DNA of 64,000 bases from Caenimonas soli (GTDB taxonomy: Bacteria > Pseudomonadota > Gammaproteobacteria > Burkholderiales > Burkholderiaceae_C). How positions within the stretch are numbered: the first letter of the stretch is position 1; each line of letters starts with the position of its first letter. The stretch spans positions 186,001-250,000 of the forward strand of contig NZ_JABJVV010000005.1 in the NCBI RefSeq assembly GCF_013155545.1. Direction: 5' to 3'. Under the pieces are notes generated by a model. The model did not search any database and was not told the DNA's origin. It saw nothing but the letters and a program-made list of their open reading frames with translations. Shown piece by piece: positions 35,420 to 44,710 of the stretch. A program made the translations under genes and the position numbers.

Positions 35420-36355
35420 CTACTCCGCGATGGTGTGGCGCAGCTCGCCGATGCGCTCGATCTCCAGCCGCAGCGCGTCGCCCCTTGCCAAGAAGCGGCC
35501 GCGGCCGGAACCCACGCCAGCGGGTGTGCCGGTGGAGATCAGGTCGCCCGGGTTGAGCGTCAGCTGCCTGGACAGATGGGCGATCTGCTGCGCGACGCTG
35601 AAGATCATCCGGCTGGTATTGGAGTCCTGCATCAGCTGGTCGTTGACCCACAGCTTCATCGCCAGCTGCTGCGGGTTCGGAATGTCCTCGGCCGGGGTGA
35701 TCCACGGCCCGCAGGGGAACGAGCCATCGAAGCACTTGTGCGCCATCCAGTCCCACCGGAACGGCACTGACTGGTGGATTTCTGGCCGCACCGCCCGGTC
35801 GCGCGCCGACAGGTCGTTGGCGATCATGTAGCCCGCCACATGCTCCAGCGCGCGATCGACCGGAACCGCCCGCGCGGGCTTGCCGATGACGGCGACCAAC
35901 TCCAGTTCCCAATCCAGCATCTTCGAGTCGCCGGGGTTGGCGACGCTGCTGCCGGGCCCGACGACCGAGCCGCGCGATGTCTTGACGAAGTGCCAGGGCG
36001 AGTCGCCGCAGACGTCGGCGATTGTCAGTTCGGCGGGCAGCTTGCTGAGCGCGCGCATCTCTTCGACGTGGTCCGTGTAGTTGCCGCCCGAACAGAACAC
36101 GGCGCCGGGGCTGGGAACAGGCGGGAGCAGTTGCACCTGGTCCAGCGCCATGCCCGGCGTGCCCGACGCGGCAATGGACATTGCAGCGTCGCTCAGTTTC
36201 CGTTGGGCGCGCGTCCAGTCGTTCAACAGGTCCGCAACGCTACGGTAGCCTGCCAGGCCCGGCAGCACGGCCACGGTGTACACCGCCTGCTGGACCAGCA
36301 GGCCGGCAACGGGCTCGCCCGTGTCGCCGCGAAAACTCAAAAGCCGATAACTCAT
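35420..36355 (-). CDS. Fumarylacetoacetate hydrolase family protein
   Basis: A 311-residue FAH-fold enzyme. The metal-binding and catalytic regions are FCSGGNYTDHVEEM, the acidic DWELELVAVIGK, YMIANDLSARD and GDLISTGTPAGVG. Relatives are fumarylpyruvate hydrolases, 2-keto-4-pentenoate hydratases and related C-C bond enzymes of meta-cleavage or gentisate routes. The start ATG 36355 follows GGGAA. It is probably co-transcribed with the aldolase and MFS genes. Hydratase versus hydrolase cannot be decided from sequence. Confidence 0.9.
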   Translation of the reverse strand: MSYRLLSFRGDTGEPVAGLLVQQAVYTVAVLPGLAGYRSVADLLNDWTRAQRKLSDAAMSIAASGTPGMALDQVQLLPPVPSPGAVFCSGGNYTDHVEEMRALSKLPAELTIADVCGDSPWHFVKTSRGSVVGPGSSVANPGDSKMLDWELELVAVIGKPARAVPVDRALEHVAGYMIANDLSARDRAVRPEIHQSVPFRWDWMAHKCFDGSFPCGPWITPAEDIPNPQQLAMKLWVNDQLMQDSNTSRMIFSVAQQIAHLSRQLTLNPGDLISTGTPAGVGSGRGRFLARGDALRLEIERIGELRHTIAE

Positions 36356-36410
36356 TTTTGTATTCCCTTGTGTTTCTGATCGATGGTGGTTCAAGTCGGC
36401 TTTTCGCCCG

Positions 36411-37544
36411 CTACTTCAGAAAGTTGCCCTGGCGCGAACGCATGCCGATGTCGATCCATTCGGAGGCACTGCGATGCTCGCGGTTGAACACCAGCTGGAT
36501 GCCGCCGATGTCCCAGGCGCCCAACACCTCCAGCGCTTCGGCGACGTCCTGTGCGCCGGCGAGCGAGCCCGCCCGGCGCATCGCCTCTAGGCAGACCAGC
36601 GTGTTGACGTAGGCCTCCAGGCCTTCGAAGGTCAACGCATTGGCGCCAAAGGATTCGGCGTCGCGCGACAGGTTGCGCACCAGCTGCAGGCTCTGGAATT
36701 CCGGATTGGGCATGACGCTGGTGAAGCCGATGACTTTCTCGGGGAACAGCTTGTTCAAGGAGGTGAGGCCTGGCGTGGCCAGCGCCGCGAGCAGCGAAGG
36801 CACCTTATCCAGCTCCGCGGGCCTGAGCGTGCCCATCTCGTCCAGCGCCTCCGGGCTTAGGTCCACCACCAGTGCCTGAACCTTGGCCGCGGCCACCCGA
36901 TCGAGCGCGGCCATGACGGCGGGCGTGTCAATGGTGTCCACGGTCACCGGCAACAGCGTGATCCCCTGAGCCTGGAACGCTACCCTGAGCGCGCTGGGGC
37001 GCTCGGCGTCCGGCGCCTGATCGGACAGGATGGCTGCGCGCGAGATACCCAGTGCGCGAATCTGCCGGGCCAAGGCCGGGGCTTCCCGATCGTAGCCCGA
37101 GCGAATGCCGAACACGTAGCGCAGCTTGGGCGAGCGCAGCGACGGCGCGCCGGAGATCGGCCCGATCAAGGGCACCTTGAGCTGCGTGGCTGCCTCCGCG
37201 GCCGCCTGGCAAAGCTTGTCGCCCAGGCAGTTGAGCAGCGCCACGGCCTTCCATTCGCCAGCGAGCCGGCGCAGGTTTTCCTGGTGCCGGCGCGGGTCGT
37301 TGGCGTCATCCAGCGTCACCAACTTGATCTGGCGTCCCTTGATCCCCCCGGCGGCATTCGCCGCCGCCACGGCCGCGTTGGCCCCCGCCGCGATGCGGTT
37401 GGCCGCGGTGAAGCTGGAGCCTGTCAGCGGCAAGGACTGCCCGATCACGAGCGGAGGTCCGCCCGCGATCGCGTGCTGCAATGAGATGGCCGCGAGGACG
37501 ACCAGCGCGACAAAGCGGGTGAAGGCGGCGAGGCGGTAAGTCAT
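36411..37544 (-). CDS. Leucine-type ABC substrate-binding protein
   Basis: A 377-residue periplasmic binding protein of the branched-chain amino acid/aromatic acid class. The signal peptide ends near residue 27 (HAIA), followed by PLVIGQSLPLTGSSFTAANRIAAGANAAV. No ABC permease or ATPase genes are close, so it either works with a transporter elsewhere or senses substrate. In Burkholderiales such proteins are often part of aromatic catabolic operons. Confidence 0.88.
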   Translation of the reverse strand: MTYRLAAFTRFVALVVLAAISLQHAIAGGPPLVIGQSLPLTGSSFTAANRIAAGANAAVAAANAAGGIKGRQIKLVTLDDANDPRRHQENLRRLAGEWKAVALLNCLGDKLCQAAAEAATQLKVPLIGPISGAPSLRSPKLRYVFGIRSGYDREAPALARQIRALGISRAAILSDQAPDAERPSALRVAFQAQGITLLPVTVDTIDTPAVMAALDRVAAAKVQALVVDLSPEALDEMGTLRPAELDKVPSLLAALATPGLTSLNKLFPEKVIGFTSVMPNPEFQSLQLVRNLSRDAESFGANALTFEGLEAYVNTLVCLEAMRRAGSLAGAQDVAEALEVLGAWDIGGIQLVFNREHRSASEWIDIGMRSRQGNFLK

Positions 37545-37558
37545 CGCGGCGCCTGTGC

Positions 37559-38410
37559 TTACCTGGCGTCCTGCGCGCCCAGGAACGTTTCCAGCAGCGC
37601 GCAGAATGTGCGCGAATGCTCGATCTGCACCCAGTGCCCGCACTGGCCGAAGGTGTGCAGCTGGGCGCGCGGGATCGCGGCCTGGGCGCGCACACTCACG
37701 TCCAGCGGCACGAATGCATCCTCCCGGCCGTGGATCAGCAGGGTTTCGCAAGCCAGCTGCGAAAGCTGCGCCTCCTCGAGAACCATCTCGTCCAGCACCT
37801 TCTGGCGCGGCGCCGGGAACATGGCGGCATAGGCTGCCTGGTAGGCTGGCCGGTTGCTGGCCTGGTAGCGGCCATCCACCAAAGCGTCGGTGATGATGGA
37901 CTTGTCGTAGGGAAAGACTTCCAGCAGCCGTTTCATGTTGTCGCGCGAAGGCTCATAGCCCCAGGCCAGCTCATCGAGCGGCTTGCCGATGGGGAAACCC
38001 AGCAGATTGGCACCCATGCAGGCGATGCGCGAAACCCGCTCGGGGTAGCGCAGGCAGAACCGCACGGCGAGCAAGCCGCCGAAGGAGTTGCCGACGAACG
38101 CGACCTTGTCGAGCTTGAGCGCGTCCAGGACCGCCTTCAGGTGCGCGACCCAATAGTCCATCGTGTAGACGGCACAGGGATCCAGTTCCGTATGCCCATA
38201 CCCGGCCAGGTCGATGGCGATCACGCGGAACTGCTTTGCCAGCACCGGCATGGTCAGGCGCCAGTTCGCCCAGGCGCTGACGCCCGGTCCGGAGCCATGC
38301 AGCAACACCACCGGCCGGCCCTCGCCGACGTCGTGGTAGTTGGTGCGCAGACCCATCGCGGTGATGGATTTGCCGATCTCGGGTATCGCGGGGGGTGCGG
38401 TTTCAATCAT
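37559..38410 (-). CDS. Alpha/beta hydrolase, meta-cleavage product hydrolase type
   Basis: A 283-residue hydrolase with the features of the DmpD/BphD/HsaD group: oxyanion loop LLHGSGPGVSAWANW (residues 37-50), nucleophile S109 in VGNSFGG, an acidic residue in IHGREDAFVP and a histidine in GQCGHWVQIEH. These enzymes split 2-hydroxy-6-oxo-dienoate products of extradiol ring cleavage. An extradiol dioxygenase gene lies 14 kb away in the same region. It is 14 bases upstream of the binding protein gene and starts this operon. Confidence 0.9.
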   Translation of the reverse strand: MIETAPPAIPEIGKSITAMGLRTNYHDVGEGRPVVLLHGSGPGVSAWANWRLTMPVLAKQFRVIAIDLAGYGHTELDPCAVYTMDYWVAHLKAVLDALKLDKVAFVGNSFGGLLAVRFCLRYPERVSRIACMGANLLGFPIGKPLDELAWGYEPSRDNMKRLLEVFPYDKSIITDALVDGRYQASNRPAYQAAYAAMFPAPRQKVLDEMVLEEAQLSQLACETLLIHGREDAFVPLDVSVRAQAAIPRAQLHTFGQCGHWVQIEHSRTFCALLETFLGAQDAR

Positions 38411-38529
38411 CGTGCGTTCCTTGGCTGTCGATCGGATCGCAGTCTAGGGAGGCACGGCGGCAAACACCAACAAGCGCCGTGAATTCAGGGAATTACCGGC
38501 CGCAATACGCCGCGGCCCAGCGGTCGCCG

Positions 38530-39375
38530 CTAGCCGAACGCGGCCATCGGCGCGGGGGCCTTGGCGCCGAGCGCGCGCGTGACCGAGGCCGATGTCGCCT
38601 CGATCGCGGCCTGGGCCTTGCGACCGGTGGCCCCGCGCATCTGCTCGTGCGGCCCCAGCAGCGTGATCACCGCCGTCAACGCGCCCTGGGCATTGAAGAC
38701 CGGTGCCGAGATCGCGTCGATGCCGCGGATCAGCGCCGAACGCGTGACCACTGAGGCCTGCGAACGCACCTGCTCCAGTTCCTGCCGCGTGATCTCGGGC
38801 CCGCGCTCTTCGGGCGTGAGCTGCTTGCGCTGCAGCTCCAGCACCGGCCGGGTCATGGCGTCCGGCAGGTAGGCCAGGAACAGCAAGGACGTGGCGGTGT
38901 TGCCCAGAGGAACCGTCGAGCCGACGCGCACGTTGATCATCAGGGGCTGAAGGCCCGCCTCCCAGCGCACCACGCGCGGCCCGTCGCCGCCCCAGACCAC
39001 CAGCATCGCCGTCAGCTCGGTCTCATCGCGCAGGCGCAGCAGGTAGTCGCTGGTCACCGCGAACTCGTCCAGCCGGCTCATCGCCGCGAACCCCAGCCTG
39101 CGCGTCGTCTCACCGAAGTCATAGCGGCCCGTGGCGAGGTACTGCGTGAAGATGCCTGTGCGAACCCAGCTCACCAGGTACTTGTGCAGTTTGCTCGGCG
39201 CCAGGCCGGTGGCCTGGCTCAGCTCCTTGAATGACATGGGCGCGGCGCTGCGTCCCAGCGCCTCGACCACCGCCATGCCGATCTCGATGGACTGGATGCC
39301 GGCCTGGCGCGGGCGCGCCGGCTCGGCCTGCGCCTTGGATGCTTTGGTTTTCACTGCGGGTTTCTTCGTTGCCAT
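38530..39375 (-). CDS. IclR-family transcriptional regulator
   Basis: A 281-residue regulator. An N-terminal winged helix-turn-helix (about 30-90, SFKELSQATGLAPSKLHKYLVSW) precedes a GAF-like effector domain. Start ATG 39375 was chosen; the preceding M at 39390 lacks a good ribosome site. IclR proteins in such places respond to aromatic acids or their cleavage products. It sits between the hydrolase operon and the divergent DUF1857 operon and could control both. Confidence 0.9.
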   Translation of the reverse strand: MATKKPAVKTKASKAQAEPARPRQAGIQSIEIGMAVVEALGRSAAPMSFKELSQATGLAPSKLHKYLVSWVRTGIFTQYLATGRYDFGETTRRLGFAAMSRLDEFAVTSDYLLRLRDETELTAMLVVWGGDGPRVVRWEAGLQPLMINVRVGSTVPLGNTATSLLFLAYLPDAMTRPVLELQRKQLTPEERGPEITRQELEQVRSQASVVTRSALIRGIDAISAPVFNAQGALTAVITLLGPHEQMRGATGRKAQAAIEATSASVTRALGAKAPAPMAAFG

Positions 39376-39473
39376 GGGAAACTCATTCACAAATAATCAG
39401 TATGTTCACTGTTAATGAATGATAGCAGCGAACCGGCCTATCATGAATGTCTCACGCACCGAAGGAAGCCACC

Positions 39474-39950
39474 ATGATTTTCTCCACTGCCACCGTACCC
39501 GTGAACCCACCCGGCGCAGAGCCGCTCACGCGCGACCAGCTCTGGGCCGGCCTGGTGCTTAAGGCGCGCGACGCCCGCCTGTTTCTGCCGCCAGGCGCCT
39601 GCACCCAATGCGAAGTCGTGGTCGACAACCCCGCCTTCATCATGCGCGAGGCCGTCATCATGAACGACCCCATCACCGAGATCATCAGCTTCGTGCCGAA
39701 GACGAAGGTGTCATTCCACCAGGTCAAGAGCCCGCGCGAAGGCGTCATCGTCAACGAGATCCTCGAGGACTCGTCCGGCGAGCTGCATCTGAAGTTCTAC
39801 GCCTACCTCGGCCTGCTGGGCGCGGCGCCGGGCAGCGAGCAGGAGAAGCAGGCGCAGGCCATGATGGACAGTGAGGACCGCGGCTACAAGGCCGCCCTGC
39901 TTTCCACCCTGACGCGCACGCGCGCCCTGATGAAGGATGGCAAGCTGTGA
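39474..39950 (+). CDS. DUF1857/AtaL-like START-fold protein
   Basis: A 158-residue protein of the SRPBCC (START-like) fold, AtaL-like subgroup. It opens ATVPVNPPGAEPLTRDQLWAGLVLKARDARLFLPPG, typical of DUF1857. The fold binds hydrophobic ligands, but no enzymatic role is established for this subgroup to my knowledge. Its TGA overlaps the start of the next gene (TGATG). With the SnoaL-like and NmrA-like genes it forms a three-gene operon divergent from iclR. Confidence 0.82.
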   Translation: MIFSTATVPVNPPGAEPLTRDQLWAGLVLKARDARLFLPPGACTQCEVVVDNPAFIMREAVIMNDPITEIISFVPKTKVSFHQVKSPREGVIVNEILEDSSGELHLKFYAYLGLLGAAPGSEQEKQAQAMMDSEDRGYKAALLSTLTRTRALMKDGKL

Positions 39951-40429
39951 TGGCCGGAAAATACGGCCCCGCCGATTGGGAAGCGCTGCTGCGCCGTTAC
40001 TACGTGGCGTGCAACGCCGCCGACTACGACGCCCTGGTCAGCTGCTTCACCCCCGACGCCGTGCACTACTTCCCGCCCGGCTTGCCCGAAGTGCCGTGGC
40101 GTGGCCCCGACGCCATCGCGCGCAAGTGGCAGTGGTGCGTGGAGACGCTCGGCTCGCACTGGACCATCGAGAAGATCCTGTTCAGCCACGACTCGCCCGA
40201 AGCGGTGCTGGAGTGGACCCACTGGAAACGCCAGACCAGCACCGCGCAACGCGGCGACGAATGGTACGAGTTCGATCCCGTCAGTGGGCTCATCAAGGAA
40301 ATCCGGGCGTATTACGCGGCACCGGCCGTCAAGGCGACGAGCGAGCTCCCGTTGGTGCATGGCACCCACATGGGCGAGCTGGTCGGCTTCGACTACGCCC
40401 AGCGCGGCTATCACCTGCGCTGGGATTGA
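39950..40429 (+). CDS. SnoaL-like (NTF2-fold) protein
   Basis: A 159-residue member of the SnoaL/NTF2-like superfamily: YYVACNAADYDALVSCFTPDAVHYFPPG near the N-terminus, then WRGPDAIARKWQWCVETLG. Members are cyclases, isomerases or dehydratases on polyketide- or steroid-like rings, or plain ligand-binding proteins. I chose ATG 39950; a GTG at 39947 is equally possible. It is the second gene of the operon. Confidence 0.83.
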   Translation: MAGKYGPADWEALLRRYYVACNAADYDALVSCFTPDAVHYFPPGLPEVPWRGPDAIARKWQWCVETLGSHWTIEKILFSHDSPEAVLEWTHWKRQTSTAQRGDEWYEFDPVSGLIKEIRAYYAAPAVKATSELPLVHGTHMGELVGFDYAQRGYHLRWD

Positions 40430-40487
40430 AGCCAAGGCCCGTCCGTGGGGGCGGGCCATCACCATCCACATCCTTAGGTAAATCAAA

Positions 40488-41366
40488 ATGACAATTCTCG
40501 TGACCGGCAGCACCGGCACCATCGGCACCCAGCTGGTAAACCGCCTCGCCGCCCAAGGCGCCAACGTCCACGCCCTGGCCCGCACGCCGGCCAAAGCCCA
40601 TTTTTCCGACGCGGTCACCGTGGTCCAGGGCGACTTCATGGACGTCGACTCCATGCGTGCCGAATTGGCCAAGGCGCGCACCTTGTTCCTGCTCAACGCC
40701 GTCACACCAGACGAAGTAACGCAGGCGCTGATCGCGCTGAACCTCGCCCGCGAAGCAGGGATCGAACGCATCGTGTACCTGTCCGTCATGCACAGCGACC
40801 GTTACACCAACGTGCCCCACTTCACCGGCAAGCACACCGTTGAGCGCATGATCGAGCAGCTGGACCTGCCGGCGACCATCCTGCGGCCGGCCTACTTCAT
40901 GCAGAACGACGCGACACTGAAGGACGTGATCCTGGGCTATGGCGTCTATCCGATGCCGATCGGCGGCATCGGCCTGTCCATGATCGATACACGCGACATC
41001 GCCGAAGCCGCCGCGCTGGAATTGCTGCGTCGCAATGAATCAGCGGGCCCGCTGCCGCGCGAGGTGATCAACCTGGTCGGCCCGGACGTGCTCACCGGCG
41101 AGGCCGTCGCCGGCATCTGGTCCCAGGTGCTGGGCAAGCCGATTCCCCACGCGGGCAATGACGCCGCTGCTTTCGAGCAGCAGTTCAAGACTTTCGCGCC
41201 GGGCTGGATGGCCTATGACATGCGCCTGATGATGGAGCGCTTTCAGCAGGACGGGATGGCGGCCACGGGCAAGGATGTGGATCGGCTCGCCACGCTCCTG
41301 GGCCGGCCGCTGCGCAGCTATCTCGAGTTCGCCGCAGAAACCGCGGCGCAGTGGCTCAAGGCTTAG
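40488..41366 (+). CDS. NmrA-like NAD(P)-binding oxidoreductase
   Basis: A 292-residue atypical SDR of the NmrA/QOR2-like group. The cofactor motif TILVTGSTGTIGTQLV at the N-terminus is GxxGxxG. The classical Tyr-x3-Lys is not obvious, as is usual in this group. It could be a quinone reductase or a redox sensor. It closes the plus-strand operon and converges with the MDR gene ten bases on. Confidence 0.87.
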   Translation: MTILVTGSTGTIGTQLVNRLAAQGANVHALARTPAKAHFSDAVTVVQGDFMDVDSMRAELAKARTLFLLNAVTPDEVTQALIALNLAREAGIERIVYLSVMHSDRYTNVPHFTGKHTVERMIEQLDLPATILRPAYFMQNDATLKDVILGYGVYPMPIGGIGLSMIDTRDIAEAAALELLRRNESAGPLPREVINLVGPDVLTGEAVAGIWSQVLGKPIPHAGNDAAAFEQQFKTFAPGWMAYDMRLMMERFQQDGMAATGKDVDRLATLLGRPLRSYLEFAAETAAQWLKA

Positions 41367-41375
41367 GACGCCGAG

Positions 41376-42314
41376 TCAGATCACGACGACGGCTTTGCCG
41401 GCAAAGCCTCTTCGCGGCACTTCCTGGTAGGCTTGCTTGAAGGCCTCCAGGGGGTAAGTTCTTCCCACGACGATCTCCATGCCGCCATCAGCGAGCTGTG
41501 CCAGCGTTGCCAGGTCGGAGGATGAGTTCTTCGAGAGCAACACGCGGCTCTTCTTGCTGGCATGCAGGTTGTGAAAGAATGATCCGACGATCTGCCTGGG
41601 ACCGGGGATCACGTTCACGTAGACCGATCTGCGTTTCATGAACGCCGACGCCAAGCCAAACGGCATGCGCCCCGACAGATCGATCACGGCGTCATACTGT
41701 CTCATCGAAGATAGAACACTCCCCGACTCATAGCTGATCACGTGGTCGCAGCCCCAGCGCCGCAGTAGCGGCAGCGCCCGGCTCGATCCTACGCCGGTGA
41801 CGACGGCACCGCGCGCCCTGGCGATCTGGGCCGCGAACATGCCGATACCGCCGCCGGCGCCGTTGATGAGAATATCCTTGCCGTGGCGCAGCACATCCAA
41901 CGTGTCGAAAACCTGGAGCGCGGCGCAGCCGGCGACCGGCAACGCCGCCGCCTGTTCGAAAGAGATGCTTTCGGGCTTAAGCGCGAGAGCGTCCTGGCCC
42001 GCGGCCACGTACTCGGCCATCGCCCCGCCCTTGAACGGATCGAGCGCGCCGAATACAGCCTGCCCAACGTGGAACCTGCTCGCGGAAGAGCCGGTCCGCG
42101 CCACGATGCCGGAGAAGTCGATGCCCACGCCCTTGGGGAACCTGCGGCCCGACATCAGCTTCATCTCGCCTTGCCGGATCTTCCAGTCCACCGGGTTGAT
42201 GGAGACGGCTTTGACTTGCACCAGGACGCCGTGGTCATCGATCGCCGGCACTGGTTCGTCGATCATCTCCAGCACTTCCACGCCGCCGAAGCGGCTGAAA
42301 CTCACTTTTCTCAT
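41376..42314 (-). CDS. Zinc-free MDR oxidoreductase (quinone reductase-like)
   Basis: A 312-residue medium-chain dehydrogenase/reductase of the zeta-crystallin group. Landmarks are VKAVSINPVDWKIRQGEM, the AAALPVAGCAALQVF helix and the cofactor loop ILINGAGGGIGMFAAQIA. Zinc-binding cysteines are not present. The start ATG 42314 overlaps the MMPL gene stop (ATGA), which makes it the last gene of the long minus-strand operon. The substrate is probably an alpha,beta-unsaturated carbonyl or quinone. Confidence 0.87.
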   Translation of the reverse strand: MRKVSFSRFGGVEVLEMIDEPVPAIDDHGVLVQVKAVSINPVDWKIRQGEMKLMSGRRFPKGVGIDFSGIVARTGSSASRFHVGQAVFGALDPFKGGAMAEYVAAGQDALALKPESISFEQAAALPVAGCAALQVFDTLDVLRHGKDILINGAGGGIGMFAAQIARARGAVVTGVGSSRALPLLRRWGCDHVISYESGSVLSSMRQYDAVIDLSGRMPFGLASAFMKRRSVYVNVIPGPRQIVGSFFHNLHASKKSRVLLSKNSSSDLATLAQLADGGMEIVVGRTYPLEAFKQAYQEVPRRGFAGKAVVVI

Positions 42315-44710
42315 CGCGCGACGGCCAGTTGCGTTTCCCGCGCGGCGGCAGGCTGCAGCAGCCAGTGCGCCAGCGCCGGCAACAGGATAAGGGCGCCCAG
42401 CATGTTCCAGATGAACATGAAAGCCATCAGAATACCCATGTCGGCCTGGAACTTGATAGGAGAAAAAGCCCAGGTCGCCACTGCGGCGCCCAGCGTCAGC
42501 CCGGTCAGCACCACCACGCGGCCGGTGAAGATCAGGGCAGCGTAGTAGGCGTCCGACAGGCTGCGTCCCTGGCGCAGCAGCGCCAGCGTCACCGTCATCA
42601 CATAGAGCGCATAGTCCACGCCGATGCCCACGCCGAGCGCGACTACTGGCAGCGTGGCGACCTTCACGCCGATGCCCAGCACCACCATCAGCGCCTCGGC
42701 CAACACCGTGGTCAGCATCAACGGCAGCACGGCGCACAGCACCGCCCGCCAGGAGCGGAAGGCGATGTAGGCCAGCGCGATCACGGCCAGGTAGACGTAC
42801 ACCAGCATCAGGCGGTTGGCGTCCCGCACGACGATGTTGGTCGCCGCCTCGAAACCCGCGTTGCCGGCGGCGGAAAGAAAGGTCTGCTCAGGACGGTTGT
42901 TTTTGCTTGCGAAGGCTTCGACAACGGCGACCACGCTCTCCAGGGTCTCGGCCCGGTGATCCTTGAGGTAGACGTAGACCGTCGCCAGGTCGCAGGACTG
43001 GTTGAACAGTTCGCGCGGCGCGCGCACCACGGTGGCGTTGATGACTTCCTGCACCCGCGGCACGTCGTACCACTTGAAGCTGCCTTCGTTCAGCGCCGTG
43101 GTCATGACGCGCGTCAACTGTGCCAGCGAGTTGGTGGCCTCGACGCCGGGGAGCTGCTGCAGCTCCCATTCCAGTGCATCCATCTGGGCCACCGCGCCAT
43201 AGGTGGAGCACTTGCCCTCCGGCGTTTTGGCCATCACCACATAGGTGTCGCTGCTGGCCGCATAGTGCGAGAGCATGAACGCCACGTCCCGGTTGTAGCG
43301 CGAGTCCGCGCGCAGCTCCGGCGCGCCTGGATCCAGGTCGCCGATGCGCAATTGCTGCGACACGACGAACCCGCCCAATCCCAGCACCGCGGCCGTGACC
43401 ACCGCGACGGTAGCCCAACGGCGTTGCGTGAACTTGTCCAGGAAGGCCCAGAAGGCGTGCTTCTTCGCGTCCCCTTGGCCGGGCGGACACTCGGCGCTCA
43501 GGCTGCGCCGGGCCGCCACCGGACTGACCCCCACATAGGACAGCAGGACGGGAAGCAGCACCAGGTTGGTGAAGACCAGAATCGCCACGCCCAGGCTGGC
43601 CGTCATCGCCAAGTCCTTGATCACCGGAATGTCGATGACGAACAGCACGGCAAAGCCGACCGCATCGGCCAGCAGCGCGGTGAGCCCCGCGAGGAACAGG
43701 CGCCGGAAAGTGAAGCGCGCCGCCACCCGCTTGTCCAGGCCGCGCCCGATGTCCTGCATGATGCCGTTCATCTTCTGCGCGCCATGGCTCATGCCGATGG
43801 CGAACACCAGGAACGGGATCAGGATGGAATACGGGTCCAGCTCGAAGCCGAGCGTGGGCAGCAAGCCCAGCAGCCAGACCACCGCCACCAGGGAGCAGAG
43901 CACCAGCAGCGCGGTGCTGCGGATACAGCGGGTGTGCCAGTACAGCACCGCCGCACAGATCGCGATCGCCAGCGCCAGGAACCACAGGACCTGCTGCAGC
44001 CCCTCGATCAGGTCGCCGACCACCTTGGCGAAACCGGTGACGTGGATGCGGATCGAATCCGATTCGTACTTCTGCCGCACCAACTCGAGCTTCTTCGCGA
44101 AGTCCTCGTAGCGAAGTCGCACGCCGTTGCGGTCGCGGTCCAGTAGCGGCAGCATGATGACACTCGACTTGAAGTCCAGCGCGACCAGCTGCCCGACCTG
44201 GCCCGAGCGCAGCACGTTGGTTCGAAGCGCATCGATGCTGGACGGCGAGCCGTCGTAGTCTTGCGGCATCACGGTGCCGCCGATCAGCCCTTCCTCGTTG
44301 ACACCGATCCAGCGCGTCGACGAGGTCCAGAGCGACTTGACGTACGGCCGGTCCACACCGGGCATGAGGAACAGCTCATCGCTGATCTTGCGCAGCGTCT
44401 GCAGATACTGATCTTCGAAGATGGTGCCGCCGGTGTGTTCCACTGCGATCCGCAGCGTGTTGCCCAGGCCGGCCAGTTCGCTCTTGTGGGCCGCGTAGTT
44501 CTGCACGAAAGGATGGCGCGCCGGGATCATCTTTTCGAAACCGGCGTTGAGCGTCAACTTGCTGGCCTGCAGGCCGAACAAGATGCTGAGCAGCAGACAG
44601 ATGAACACCACGACGGCCCGGTGGTTGAACAGCGCTCGCTCGACCAGCGATCCGGTTTTCGGGTCGAAATCTTCCGCGTCGCTCATGGGGTTTTGCGTGC
44701 CGGCGATCAT
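42311..44710 (-). CDS. MMPL/RND-family exporter or lipid transporter
   Basis: A 799-residue RND protein with about 12 membrane helices in two halves, each preceded by a large periplasmic loop. The segment PFLVFAIGMSHGAQKMNGI and the VALGVGIGVDYALYVM motif in the second half are typical of the MMPL/hydrophobe RND group. Genes of this group occur with DUF1302, DUF1329 and YCF48 genes in clusters for steroids or other hydrophobic compounds. All four are here. Transport of a hydrophobic substrate across the envelope is inferred. Confidence 0.88.
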   Translation of the reverse strand: MIAGTQNPMSDAEDFDPKTGSLVERALFNHRAVVVFICLLLSILFGLQASKLTLNAGFEKMIPARHPFVQNYAAHKSELAGLGNTLRIAVEHTGGTIFEDQYLQTLRKISDELFLMPGVDRPYVKSLWTSSTRWIGVNEEGLIGGTVMPQDYDGSPSSIDALRTNVLRSGQVGQLVALDFKSSVIMLPLLDRDRNGVRLRYEDFAKKLELVRQKYESDSIRIHVTGFAKVVGDLIEGLQQVLWFLALAIAICAAVLYWHTRCIRSTALLVLCSLVAVVWLLGLLPTLGFELDPYSILIPFLVFAIGMSHGAQKMNGIMQDIGRGLDKRVAARFTFRRLFLAGLTALLADAVGFAVLFVIDIPVIKDLAMTASLGVAILVFTNLVLLPVLLSYVGVSPVAARRSLSAECPPGQGDAKKHAFWAFLDKFTQRRWATVAVVTAAVLGLGGFVVSQQLRIGDLDPGAPELRADSRYNRDVAFMLSHYAASSDTYVVMAKTPEGKCSTYGAVAQMDALEWELQQLPGVEATNSLAQLTRVMTTALNEGSFKWYDVPRVQEVINATVVRAPRELFNQSCDLATVYVYLKDHRAETLESVVAVVEAFASKNNRPEQTFLSAAGNAGFEAATNIVVRDANRLMLVYVYLAVIALAYIAFRSWRAVLCAVLPLMLTTVLAEALMVVLGIGVKVATLPVVALGVGIGVDYALYVMTVTLALLRQGRSLSDAYYAALIFTGRVVVLTGLTLGAAVATWAFSPIKFQADMGILMAFMFIWNMLGALILLPALAHWLLQPAAARETQLAVAR

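Noticed and set aside
42329-44146. Plus-strand open frame of 605 codons
   Set aside because: Antisense shadow of the MMPL gene, with extreme H/Q/R/D content.
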